A stretch of DNA of 53,527 bases from Flavobacteriaceae bacterium (lineage in GTDB: Bacteria > Bacteroidota > Bacteroidia > Flavobacteriales > Flavobacteriaceae). Below are positions 36,224-43,616 of this stretch, piece after piece. A program made the translations under genes and the position numbers. Position 1 is the stretch's first letter. Each line of letters begins with the position of its first letter. Below the pieces are notes generated by a model. It saw only the letters and a program-made list of their open reading frames with translations, was not told the origin of the DNA and did not search any database. The stretch lies in assembly GCA_013043005.1 (NCBI GenBank), contig JABDOZ010000177.1, forward strand, positions 1-53,527, in the 5' to 3' direction.

Positions 36224-36240
36224 ATAGTGTGTGTTAAAAC

Positions 36241-36271
36241 TTTGTAAGGTTTATAAAATGTTGTAATTTTG
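36241..36271 (+). promoter_or_regulatory. Consensus Bacteroidota promoter of tig
   Basis: TTTG (36241-36244), a 19-base spacer and TAATTTTG (36264-36271) match the Bacteroidota consensus exactly. Transcription would begin about 20 bases before the ATG. Confidence 0.8.
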
Positions 36272-36297
36272 CAGGCTAAAATTTAAGTCAATTAATA

Positions 36298-37629
36298 ATG
36301 AATATTACAAGAGAAAACATTGATGCTTTAAACGCTGTTGTAAAGGTTGATATAGAGAAAAAGGACTATAGCGATAAAGTTGAAAAAATATTATCTGATT
36401 ATAGAAAAACGGCAAACATTCCAGGTTTTAGAAAAGGTCATGTGCCAATGGTAATGGTCAAAAAGCAATATGGAAAAGCAGTATTAGTAGATGAGGTTAA
36501 CAAATTATTGCAGGATGCATTAAACAAATATCTTACTGAGGAAAAGCTGGATGTATTGGGTAATCCATTGCCAAAAGCACAAGATGATCTCGATTGGGAT
36601 TCTGATGCATTTTCATTTGAATTCGAATTAGGATTAGCACCAGAATTCAATGTTAATTTGAAAGGGAAAAAAGCAATCACTCATTACAATATCGTTGCAG
36701 ATAAGAAAATGATCGATGATCAAGTAGAAAACATGCAAAAACAGTATGGTAAATTGTCTTCTCAAAAAGTAATTGAAAAGGATAGCGAAATTACGGGAAC
36801 TTTCAAAAATGAGGAAAAGGAGATAGAAAACTCTGTGACTTTGACATTAGATAAGTTTAAAGGTAAAACAACTGCGAAGAAGTTTGTTGGAGCCAAAGTA
36901 GGTGATAGTATTGAACTTAAAACAAAAGGGTTGTACAGCGATGATCACGACTTAATGCACGCATTAAAAGTATCACATGACGATGTGCATGGCTTAGATA
37001 TTGATGTGGCATTTACAATTAGCGAAATTAACAAGCGTGAATTGGCGGACTTAGACCAAGAATTGTTTGATAAGCTATTTGGCAAAGGAGTAGTTACTTC
37101 AGTAACTGAATTAAAAGCTAAGATAAAAGAAGATGCAGAAAAACAGTTTGTACAGCAATCAGATCAGAAACTATTAAATGATGTCACGGAGTATTTAGTG
37201 GAATCTACAAAATTTGATCTTCCGGCCGAATTCCTGCAAAAATGGATTCAAAATTCAGGAGAGGAACCATTAGATGAGAATCAGGCTAAAGAAGAATATG
37301 AGAAATCAGAAAAAGGTTTGCGCTATCAATTGATAGAAGGGAAATTAATGCAGGAGAATAATATCAAAGTAGATATAGAAGATATAAAAGAAAGCGCCAA
37401 GGCAATGATTAAAGTTCAGATGGCCCAATTTGGTCAAATGAATCCATCAGAAAAGGAGCTTGAAGATATATCTGCAAGAGTACTGTCAAACCAAGATGAG
37501 GTCAAACGAATATCTGAACAAGTTGTAAGTCAAAAGTTACTAGCATTTTACAAGGAAAAGGCAAATATTAAGACTAAAGAAATCACTTATGAAAACTTCG
37601 TCAAAGAAGTTTATGGTGATAAAAAATAA
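36298..37629 (+). CDS. tig: Trigger factor
   Basis: A 443-aa ribosome-associated chaperone. The N-terminal ribosome-binding domain shows the signature G-F-R-K-G-H-V-P near residues 42-49, followed by a PPIase-like middle domain (about 150-245) and a long helical C-terminal domain. Trigger factor meets nascent chains at the exit tunnel. It is transcribed from the consensus promoter just upstream and ends at a good terminator, before clpP and clpX, the classic gene order tig-clpP-clpX. Confidence 0.96.
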   Translation: MNITRENIDALNAVVKVDIEKKDYSDKVEKILSDYRKTANIPGFRKGHVPMVMVKKQYGKAVLVDEVNKLLQDALNKYLTEEKLDVLGNPLPKAQDDLDWDSDAFSFEFELGLAPEFNVNLKGKKAITHYNIVADKKMIDDQVENMQKQYGKLSSQKVIEKDSEITGTFKNEEKEIENSVTLTLDKFKGKTTAKKFVGAKVGDSIELKTKGLYSDDHDLMHALKVSHDDVHGLDIDVAFTISEINKRELADLDQELFDKLFGKGVVTSVTELKAKIKEDAEKQFVQQSDQKLLNDVTEYLVESTKFDLPAEFLQKWIQNSGEEPLDENQAKEEYEKSEKGLRYQLIEGKLMQENNIKVDIEDIKESAKAMIKVQMAQFGQMNPSEKELEDISARVLSNQDEVKRISEQVVSQKLLAFYKEKANIKTKEITYENFVKEVYGDKK

Positions 37630-37660
37630 AAAGTCATTTATAGAATAAATCAGTATATTT

Positions 37661-37694
37661 AGGCGTTAAATTGTATTGGTTTAACGCCTTTTTA
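37661..37694 (+). terminator. Terminator between tig and clpP
   Basis: A perfect 10-bp stem (AGGCGTTAAA / TTTAACGCCT) with a 9-base loop and a T run. It separates the tig transcript from clpP, whose ATG follows at 37721. Confidence 0.85.
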
Positions 37695-37720
37695 ATATCA
37701 ATCATTTTTAAAGAAATAGA

Positions 37721-38395
37721 ATGGATTACGCAAAAGAGTTTGAAAAATTCGCAATAAAAGATCAAGGAATAAGCAGTATGTACTACAATAAAATAATGAG
37801 CAGTATGTACCCAACGAACCTCACTCCAAATATCATTGAAGAACGCCAAATGAACATCGCAATTTTTGATGTATTCTCACGTTTAATGATGGATAGAATC
37901 ATTTTTATGGGTACGGGTATTAATGATCAGGTTGCAAACATAATTCAAGCCCAGTTATTGTTTTTAGAAAGTACTGATTCTTCAAAAGACATTCAAATTT
38001 ATATAAATTCACCAGGTGGTAGCGTTTATGCAGGTCTCGGAATTTATGATACCATGCAGTTTATAAAACCTGATGTGGCAACGATTTGTACAGGCATGGC
38101 GGCATCAATGGGAGCGGTATTATTATGTGCCGGAGCCAAAGGTAAACGAAGTGGGTTGACCCATTCCAGAGTTATGATACATCAACCGTTAGGTGGGGCT
38201 CAGGGTCAAGCAAGTGACATTGAGATTACGGCAAGAGAAATATTGATTTTGAAAGAAGAGTTATATAAAATTATCAGCAAACATACAGGTCAGAAATATG
38301 ATAAAGTGTATGCAGATAGTGATAGAGATTATTGGATGAAGGCAGATAAAGCTAAAGAATATGGTATGATTGACGAAATATTAGTTCGTGAATAG
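37721..38395 (+). CDS. clpP: ATP-dependent Clp protease proteolytic subunit
   Basis: A 224-aa serine protease. The catalytic serine S129 lies in G-M-A-A-S-M-G-A, the histidine H154 in R-V-M-I-H-Q-P and the aspartate in the [10 protein letters not shown] segment near 203. Hallmarks [10 protein letters not shown] are present. ClpP forms two stacked heptamers and degrades substrates unfolded by ClpX, encoded 156 bases downstream. The N-terminal extension of about 30 residues relative to E. coli mature ClpP is within family range. Confidence 0.97.
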   Translation: MDYAKEFEKFAIKDQGISSMYYNKIMSSMYPTNLTPNIIEERQMNIAIFDVFSRLMMDRIIFMGTGINDQVANIIQAQLLFLESTDSSKDIQIYINSPGGSVYAGLGIYDTMQFIKPDVATICTGMAASMGAVLLCAGAKGKRSGLTHSRVMIHQPLGGAQGQASDIEITAREILILKEELYKIISKHTGQKYDKVYADSDRDYWMKADKAKEYGMIDEILVRE

Positions 38396-38410
38396 TAGAA
38401 ATAATAGAAT

Positions 38411-38473
38411 TGTCATTTTGGTTTAAAATAGAACCTCAATTTAAGAGATATTTCGACTACCCTCAATATGACA
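38411..38473. repeat. Degenerate palindromic intergenic repeat
   Basis: This 63-base element opens with TGTCAT and closes with ATGACA. Its right half, A-A-G-A-G-A-T-A-T-T-T-C-G-A-C-T-A-C followed by CCTCAATATGACA, resembles one arm of a palindromic element that I recall as widespread in Bacteroidota genomes (TGTCATTTCGA..GTCGAGAAATCTC in reverse). The left arm has decayed, so the hairpin is imperfect. It occupies most of the clpP-clpX gap. No second copy was noticed in this window. Confidence 0.5.
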
Positions 38474-38551
38474 GTTAATTGATAGAGTAAATACAATTAT
38501 TTAAATTTTGGATTGACATTTAGAATTTAGAGTATTGGAATTCTTAAATAT

Positions 38552-39784
38552 ATGGCAAAAGAAATATTAGAATGTTCATTTTGCGGCAGAAAAAAGCCCG
38601 AGACCAATTTATTAATTGCAGGTCTGGATGCTCATATTTGCGATAGATGCATTGAACAGGCGCATGGTATTGTTTTAGAGGAATCAAAAGATATTACCAG
38701 CAGTGATCTCTCGGCGGAATTAAAACTTAAAAAGCCAAGGAAGATCAAAGACTTTTTGGACGAATACATTATTGGTCAGGAACATACTAAAAGAGTTATG
38801 TCCGTTGCCGTATACAACCACTACAAACGATTATTACAACCACCAACAGATGATGATATTGAAATTCAAAAAAGTAACATCATTATGGTTGGCCAAACAG
38901 GAACGGGAAAAACCTTAATTGCTAAAACCATAGCAAAAATGTTGAATGTGCCTTTAGCAATAGTAGATGCAACAGTATTAACTGAAGCAGGATATGTTGG
39001 TGAAGATGTTGAAAGTATATTGACAAGGTTGCTTCAGGCAGCAGACTACAATCTTGATAAAGCTCAGAAAGGAATAGTATTTATCGATGAAATAGATAAG
39101 ATTGCCCGTAAAAGTGATAATCCTTCAATTACCAGAGATGTTTCAGGGGAAGGTGTACAGCAAGCTTTACTCAAGTTGTTAGAGGGTACTGTTGTTAATG
39201 TACCTCCTAAAGGTGGACGAAAACATCCAGATCAAAAGTTTATAGAGGTAAATACAGAAAACATTCTATTTATTGCAGGTGGAGCTTTTGATGGTATAGA
39301 TCGCCATATAACCAAACGATTAAATATGCAGGCAGTTGGTTATAGTGCTTCCAGAGCAGAGGAAATAGTCGACAAGGATAATTTATTACAATATATCATT
39401 CCAAAGGATCTAAAGGATTATGGTCTTATTCCGGAAATTATAGGACGCTTACCTGTTTTAACTTATATGAATCCGCTTGATACCAATACCTTACGAGCTA
39501 TTCTTACTGAGCCTAAAAATGCCATTATCAAACAATATAAAAAATTGTTTGCAATGGACGAGATCGACTTCACGATTACAGAGGGTGCTTTAGATTTTAT
39601 AGTAAATAAGGCAATAGAATATAAATTAGGAGCACGTGGTTTGCGTTCTCTATGTGAAGAGATATTAACTGATGCCATGTTCGAAATGCCAAGTGGTAAT
39701 AACAAAAAACTAAATGTAACTAAAACATATGCTGAAGGAAAGATTTCTAAAACTACCTTAAAAAAATTAAAAGCAGTTTCTTAG
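38552..39784 (+). CDS. clpX: ATP-dependent Clp protease ATP-binding subunit ClpX
   Basis: A 410-aa AAA+ unfoldase. The N-terminal zinc-binding domain has C8-x2-C11 and C30-x2-C33; the AAA module carries Walker A G-Q-T-G-T-G-K-T, Walker [10 protein letters not shown], the pore loop G-Y-V-G-E-D-V and sensor 2 near G-A-R-G-L-R. ClpX recognises tagged or damaged proteins and feeds them to ClpP. It follows clpP after a gap holding a palindromic repeat and ends at a strong terminator. Confidence 0.97.
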   Translation: MAKEILECSFCGRKKPETNLLIAGLDAHICDRCIEQAHGIVLEESKDITSSDLSAELKLKKPRKIKDFLDEYIIGQEHTKRVMSVAVYNHYKRLLQPPTDDDIEIQKSNIIMVGQTGTGKTLIAKTIAKMLNVPLAIVDATVLTEAGYVGEDVESILTRLLQAADYNLDKAQKGIVFIDEIDKIARKSDNPSITRDVSGEGVQQALLKLLEGTVVNVPPKGGRKHPDQKFIEVNTENILFIAGGAFDGIDRHITKRLNMQAVGYSASRAEEIVDKDNLLQYIIPKDLKDYGLIPEIIGRLPVLTYMNPLDTNTLRAILTEPKNAIIKQYKKLFAMDEIDFTITEGALDFIVNKAIEYKLGARGLRSLCEEILTDAMFEMPSGNNKKLNVTKTYAEGKISKTTLKKLKAVS

Positions 39785-39802
39785 AACTATTTAAGAATCA
39801 TA

Positions 39803-39833
39803 AAAAACCACTCAAGATTGAGTGGTTTTTTTT
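39803..39833 (+). terminator. Terminator after clpX, possibly bidirectional
   Basis: A 12-bp stem (AAAAACCACTCA / TGAGTGGTTTTT) with a 4-base loop and T runs on both strands. It can end clpX and also the small lipoprotein gene coming from the right. Confidence 0.9.
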
Positions 39834-39861
39834 ATTTGATTGGTATGCCTTTGCTTGTCAC

Positions 39862-39996
39862 TTAAGTTAACTTCTGATCAAGGAGTTTAATTTGCGTATT
39901 GGACTGTTCATCACAGTATCTTTTTTTACAACTCCAACCACTTTTACAAGCAGTAAATAAAAAAAGTAATCCAATTACAAGAATTAACTTTTTCAT
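39862..39996 (-). CDS. Small predicted lipoprotein (44 aa)
   Basis: A 44-codon frame on the minus strand: a signal sequence M-K-K-L-I-L-V-I-G-L-L-F-L-F, then a lipobox F-T-A-C17, then a short, cysteine-containing mature part (K-S-G-W-S-C-K-K-R-Y-C-D) and a hydrophilic tail. Start ATG and stop TAA are clean, and a bidirectional-looking terminator lies 29 bases downstream. The mature peptide would be only 28 residues with three cysteines including the lipidated one. It is too short for usual gene callers. I do not recognise a named family, but the K-S-G-W-S-C-K-K-R motif looks non-random. Confidence 0.65.
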   Translation of the reverse strand: MKKLILVIGLLFLFTACKSGWSCKKRYCDEQSNTQIKLLDQKLT

Positions 39997-40528
39997 TTTA
40001 TAAATGGTATTGATTAATAGCCTAATTAATACCTAAAACAAGTAGAAGCTGAGGTTTGTTAATTTGGGTAGTTATGTTTGTAACAGACATTTGTTATCAT
40101 TATTCTAAACAATAAATCTGTTACTAAATTACCAAAGAACAAGGGGCAAAATTAATCTAATTAATTTTTACCCACTTAGTTCAATGGATTGATTAATAGC
40201 ACTGTAAATATATGGGTGAAATTATTATTTACCATAGATAAACCAGGCTTTTAGATGAATGAGAAATTAAACTCGACAAACTACAATATTCTATTATGTA
40301 ATTTATCGAAAATCATCAAAAAGACGTAATTTATTGAAAAATAATTATAAAATATTCTATATTTTAATTATATAATAATAATAACTCTATTTCATTAAGA
40401 ATAATATATGAAGGTGATTTTTGAAATTAATTAAAATTAGCCATAATCGTTTAAATTAACTTTTAAACAAGAATTTCAGAAAAGTATTACAAAAAAATAT
40501 CGATGAAAATAAAAAGAAAATTTAATTA
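39997..40528. other. 530-base very AT-rich gap without a clear gene
   Basis: No convincing protein gene is visible. Features seen are an exact TATGTTTG box (40073-40080) running directly into a long imperfect hairpin whose outer 8-bp arms are GTAACAGA (40080-40087) and TCTGTTAC (40117-40124), and a 13-base direct repeat ATTGATTAATAGC (40009 and 40188). From about 40300 to 40520 the DNA is extremely AT-rich and simple. Confidence 0.5.
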
Positions 40529-42040
40529 TTAGTTCAATTCTAATAGATCATCCAAATAATCTCTTGTGTTGGATAGCCTTGGGACTTTATGCTGGCCTCC
40601 TAATTTATTATTGTGTTTTAACCAATCGTAGAATAACTGTTGTCTCGCAACAATTATTTTAGGTTTATTAAGTGTCATATTATTGTATCGTTTAGCTTCA
40701 TAATCAGAATTTATTGATTTTAAGGCATTGTCAAACAGCTCATTGAAGTAATTAATGTCTTCAGGAGGAGTTTTGAATTCTATAAGCCACTCATGGGCTC
40801 CTTTTTCCTTTCCTTTCATAAAAATTGGAGCAGCAGTAAAGTCAACAATTTCTGATTGCGTTTTTTTACAGACTTTTCTAAGAGCATGTTCCGCGTTTTC
40901 GATTATTAATTCTTCACCAAATGCATTGATATGATGTTTAGTGCGTCCGCTTACTTTAATTCTGTATGGGTTTATAGATGTAAACCTAATAGTATCTCCA
41001 ATTTTATATCGCCAAAGTCCAGCATTGGTTGTTATTATAACCGCATAATTTTTATTTTTTTCGACTTCACTAAGAGGAATTACCTTTTCTTTTGAAGTCC
41101 CGTAGAATTCCATATCTATGAATTCATAAAAAATACCATAATCCAGCATTAGTAATAGTTCTGATGAATTATTTTGATCTTGAATTGCAAAAAATCCTTC
41201 AGAAGCATTATATATTTCATAATAGCTAAACTTTTTATTAGGCAGAATTTTTTTATACTGTTCGGTATATGGTACAAAGCTTACGCCTCCATGAAAATAC
41301 ACCTCCAGATTTGGCCAGATATCAAATAAATTTGTCTTTCCAGTTCTATCAAGTACTTGATTTAACAAAACCAACATCCATGAAGGAACTCCTGCCAGGC
41401 TTGTCACATTTTCCTGAATGGTTTCGTTTACTATGGCTTGCATTTTAGATTCCCATTCGCTCATTAAGGATACTTTACTGCTTGGCGTACTGCTGAATTC
41501 CGCCCAGAAAGGCATGTTGTCAATTAATATAGCACTTAAGTCACCAAAAATTGTCCCATTTTCTTTGTACAATTCTTTACTCCCGCCTAGTCTTAAACTC
41601 TTACCTGTAAATAATTGAGAATTTTCGTTGTTATTTAAATACAAACAAAGTAAATCTTTACTAGCGGCATAATGACAATCTTCTAAAGATTCAGGGCTAA
41701 CAGGTATAAATTTACTTTTGGAATTAGTTGTTCCGCTGGATTTTGCAAACCATTTAATAGGAGTGGGCCAAAATATATTGTTTTCACCGCGCCTGGACCG
41801 TTCAATAACGTTTTGATACTCCTCATAATTCGTTACTGGAATAGTATTCGCAAAATCACTGTAATTCTTAATCGAGCCAAAATCGTATTTTTTGCCAATT
41901 TCTGTATCTTTTGCAATATCAATTAAGCTTAACAGCAATTCATTCTGAACTTCATTGGGGTATTTTAAAAACAATTCAATTTGATGAAATCGTTTTTTTA
42001 AAAACCAGGCAGCAATCGAATTAATTAATGGAATTGGCAT
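40529..42040 (-). CDS. GH3 family acyl-acid-amido synthetase-like protein
   Basis: A 503-aa adenylate-forming enzyme of the GH3 family. The ATP-binding motif A-K-S-S-G-T-T-N-S-K-S-K-F-I-P near 95-109, the Y-N-A-S-E-G-F-F-A motif near 295 and the Y-R-I-K-V-S-G-R hinge are visible. In plants GH3 proteins join hormones such as auxin or jasmonate to amino acids; bacterial homologues are common in Bacteroidota but their substrates are not established. I chose the ATG at 42040 (M-P-I-P-L-I-N-S-I); an upstream GTG at 42073 would leave no promoter room. It shares a 43-base divergent region with the DUF2797 gene. Confidence 0.88.
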   Translation of the reverse strand: MPIPLINSIAAWFLKKRFHQIELFLKYPNEVQNELLLSLIDIAKDTEIGKKYDFGSIKNYSDFANTIPVTNYEEYQNVIERSRRGENNIFWPTPIKWFAKSSGTTNSKSKFIPVSPESLEDCHYAASKDLLCLYLNNNENSQLFTGKSLRLGGSKELYKENGTIFGDLSAILIDNMPFWAEFSSTPSSKVSLMSEWESKMQAIVNETIQENVTSLAGVPSWMLVLLNQVLDRTGKTNLFDIWPNLEVYFHGGVSFVPYTEQYKKILPNKKFSYYEIYNASEGFFAIQDQNNSSELLLMLDYGIFYEFIDMEFYGTSKEKVIPLSEVEKNKNYAVIITTNAGLWRYKIGDTIRFTSINPYRIKVSGRTKHHINAFGEELIIENAEHALRKVCKKTQSEIVDFTAAPIFMKGKEKGAHEWLIEFKTPPEDINYFNELFDNALKSINSDYEAKRYNNMTLNKPKIIVARQQLFYDWLKHNNKLGGQHKVPRLSNTRDYLDDLLELN

Positions 42041-42083
42041 ATTTGCTGTATCTTTAAGAACTAAAAATAACACTTTTTTTATT

Positions 42084-42881
42084 ATGAATTATCAAGGTGT
42101 TTTAAGAAAAATGGAAACTGAATTTGCTCACCCGATTCAGTATTTTCTGGTATTTGATAATGATTTTATAAACATGAATCAATTATTAAATAAAAAACTG
42201 ACTATTAAGTTTGTAAAATATCAATGTTTGAACTGTGGTCTGGATTTGACAATTTACAGACAAGGGTTTTGCAGAACTTGTTTTTTTGATATTCCCCAGG
42301 CAGCGGATTGGATAATGAGGCCGGAGCTAAGTACAGCTCATCTCGACAAAGAAGACAGGGATTTGGAGTATGAAAAAAAAGTTCAGTTACAACCTCATGT
42401 GGTCTATTTGGCCAATTCCAGCAATGTAAAAGTTGGAGTAACCAGAAAAAGTCAGGTGCCTACCAGGTGGATAGATCAGGGTGCCCATGAAGCCATAGAA
42501 ATTGTAGAGGTTCCAAACAGGTATCTTGCAGGTATTACGGAAATTGCTCTCAAAGAACATGTTTCCGACAAGACTAACTGGCGAACTATGCTTCAAAATA
42601 AAATTAAAGATGAAGATTTAGTTGAATGGCGAGATAAATTAGAGCAATATATTCCAGATGAAGCTAAGGACTATTTTATTGAGAGCAATTCAGAAACTCA
42701 TTTAGAATTTCCTGTAAAAGATTATCCTGAGAAACCAAAAAGCTTGAATTTAGAAAAGACACTGGCTTATATTGGAATGCTCAAAGGAATTAAAGGACAA
42801 TACCTGATTTTTGAAGATCAAACCGTTTTTAATATTAGAGCCAATGAAGGATTAGTTGTGAATATTGAAGTTGGAATATAA
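42084..42881 (+). CDS. DUF2797 protein, zinc-ribbon plus GIY-YIG-like domain
   Basis: A 265-aa protein matching DUF2797. C48-x2-C51 and C63-x2-C66 form a likely zinc ribbon. The central part reads V-V-Y-L-A-N-S-S-N-V-K-V-G-V-T-R (about 106-121), then R-W-I-D-Q-G-A and later E153 and N165; this order recalls the GIY-YIG nuclease core (paired aromatic/glycine strands, arginine, catalytic glutamate, asparagine). No function is established for the family, so nuclease activity is an inference from pattern. It is divergent from the GH3 gene over 43 bases and its stop abuts that of the opposing SPOR-like gene. Confidence 0.82.
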   Translation: MNYQGVLRKMETEFAHPIQYFLVFDNDFINMNQLLNKKLTIKFVKYQCLNCGLDLTIYRQGFCRTCFFDIPQAADWIMRPELSTAHLDKEDRDLEYEKKVQLQPHVVYLANSSNVKVGVTRKSQVPTRWIDQGAHEAIEIVEVPNRYLAGITEIALKEHVSDKTNWRTMLQNKIKDEDLVEWRDKLEQYIPDEAKDYFIESNSETHLEFPVKDYPEKPKSLNLEKTLAYIGMLKGIKGQYLIFEDQTVFNIRANEGLVVNIEVGI

Positions 42882-43253
42882 CTAATCAATTTCAATTAGT
42901 ATCCTGTCAAATCCACCATCAAGTCCTAATACAAATGCGTCTTGATAGCCTCTTGCCCTTAATTCATCACAATAATCAATAGCATCTCCTATTCTTTTAA
43001 ATAACCCAGAAAAAAACCTGTTAAATCTATCGTCATACCTCTTAGAGAATAGGTTTTCTACACCATCATAATAACCTTTTTTAGGATTTTTTTGCAATTT
43101 AAAAGCCCCAACTTGAACACTGTAAACAATTAACGTTGAAGACTCATCTTTTAAGGTATCCATGAGTTCTTGAAAATTGTCGGAAGTCTGTGCATTTAAA
43201 GAAGAAAATGATAATAAACTAGCTAAGAAAATTATTGAGAAACCAAATTTCAT
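42882..43253 (-). CDS. Exported SPOR-like domain protein
   Basis: A 123-aa protein with a signal peptide (1-21, ending S-L-N-A-Q). The mature part starts V-Y-S-V-Q-V-G-A-F-K and ends R-A-R-G-Y-Q-D-A-F-V-L-G-L, a layout resembling the SPOR fold that binds denuded peptidoglycan glycans. The middle (F-S-G-L-F-K-R-I-G-D-A-I-D-Y) fits the central helix. Unlike most SPOR proteins it has nothing else attached, so it may be a free periplasmic cell-wall-binding protein. It ends directly against the DUF2797 stop. Confidence 0.7.
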   Translation of the reverse strand: MKFGFSIIFLASLLSFSSLNAQTSDNFQELMDTLKDESSTLIVYSVQVGAFKLQKNPKKGYYDGVENLFSKRYDDRFNRFFSGLFKRIGDAIDYCDELRARGYQDAFVLGLDGGFDRILIEID

Positions 43254-43389
43254 TGTTTAAGTAGTTTGTTTAACAATCCTAAATTACGATTTTTTTAAGA
43301 ATTTTCGATTAAATCAAATCAATTATTAATTTTCACGTTTTATTATCTTCTAAAAATCTGATAATTAATATTTTGTAAATAAAAATACT

Positions 43390-43500
43390 ATGAAAATTCC
43401 TGTTATGTTTTATGTTGCAATAACCTCAATTGTGCTAGGAATTGTAACCATCATGGTCTCTATGAATATGCCTTCAATTGGGTATTTCACACAACCTTAG
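43390..43500 (+). CDS. Possible 36-aa membrane micro-protein
   Basis: A 36-codon frame, M-K-I-P-V-M-F-Y-V-A-I-T-S-I-V-L-G-I-V-T-I-M then a polar end, encodes one transmembrane helix. Two in-frame stops in a row (TAG TAG) follow. It sits in a 363-base gap between two minus-strand genes, and the rest of that gap (43254-43389 and 43501-43616) shows no recognisable feature beyond a 26-codon frame at 43525-43605. Without homologues its coding status is uncertain. Confidence 0.4.
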   Translation: MKIPVMFYVAITSIVLGIVTIMVSMNMPSIGYFTQP

Positions 43501-43616
43501 TAGAACAAAATTTTGGTTGCAGTAATGGTGTGTAAGGTATTGACTAACAATTACACTTCAGAAAAAACGTTTCTAGATTTTTATGAAGACCGACCTACAG
43601 AATAGAACGATCAGAA

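Noticed and set aside
40009-40200. 13-base direct repeat ATTGATTAATAGC as a target-site duplication or att pair
   Set aside because: The 166 bases between the copies hold no mobile-element gene or inverted ends, and such a repeat is plausible by chance in this base composition.
40255-40329. 24-codon frame starting M-N-E-K-L-N-S-T-N-Y
   Set aside because: Very short, no signal or motif, in AT-rich DNA where such frames occur by chance.
43525-43605. 26-codon frame ending F-Y-E-D-R-P-T-E
   Set aside because: Too short, no promoter or motif; kept only as a remark in the gap description.
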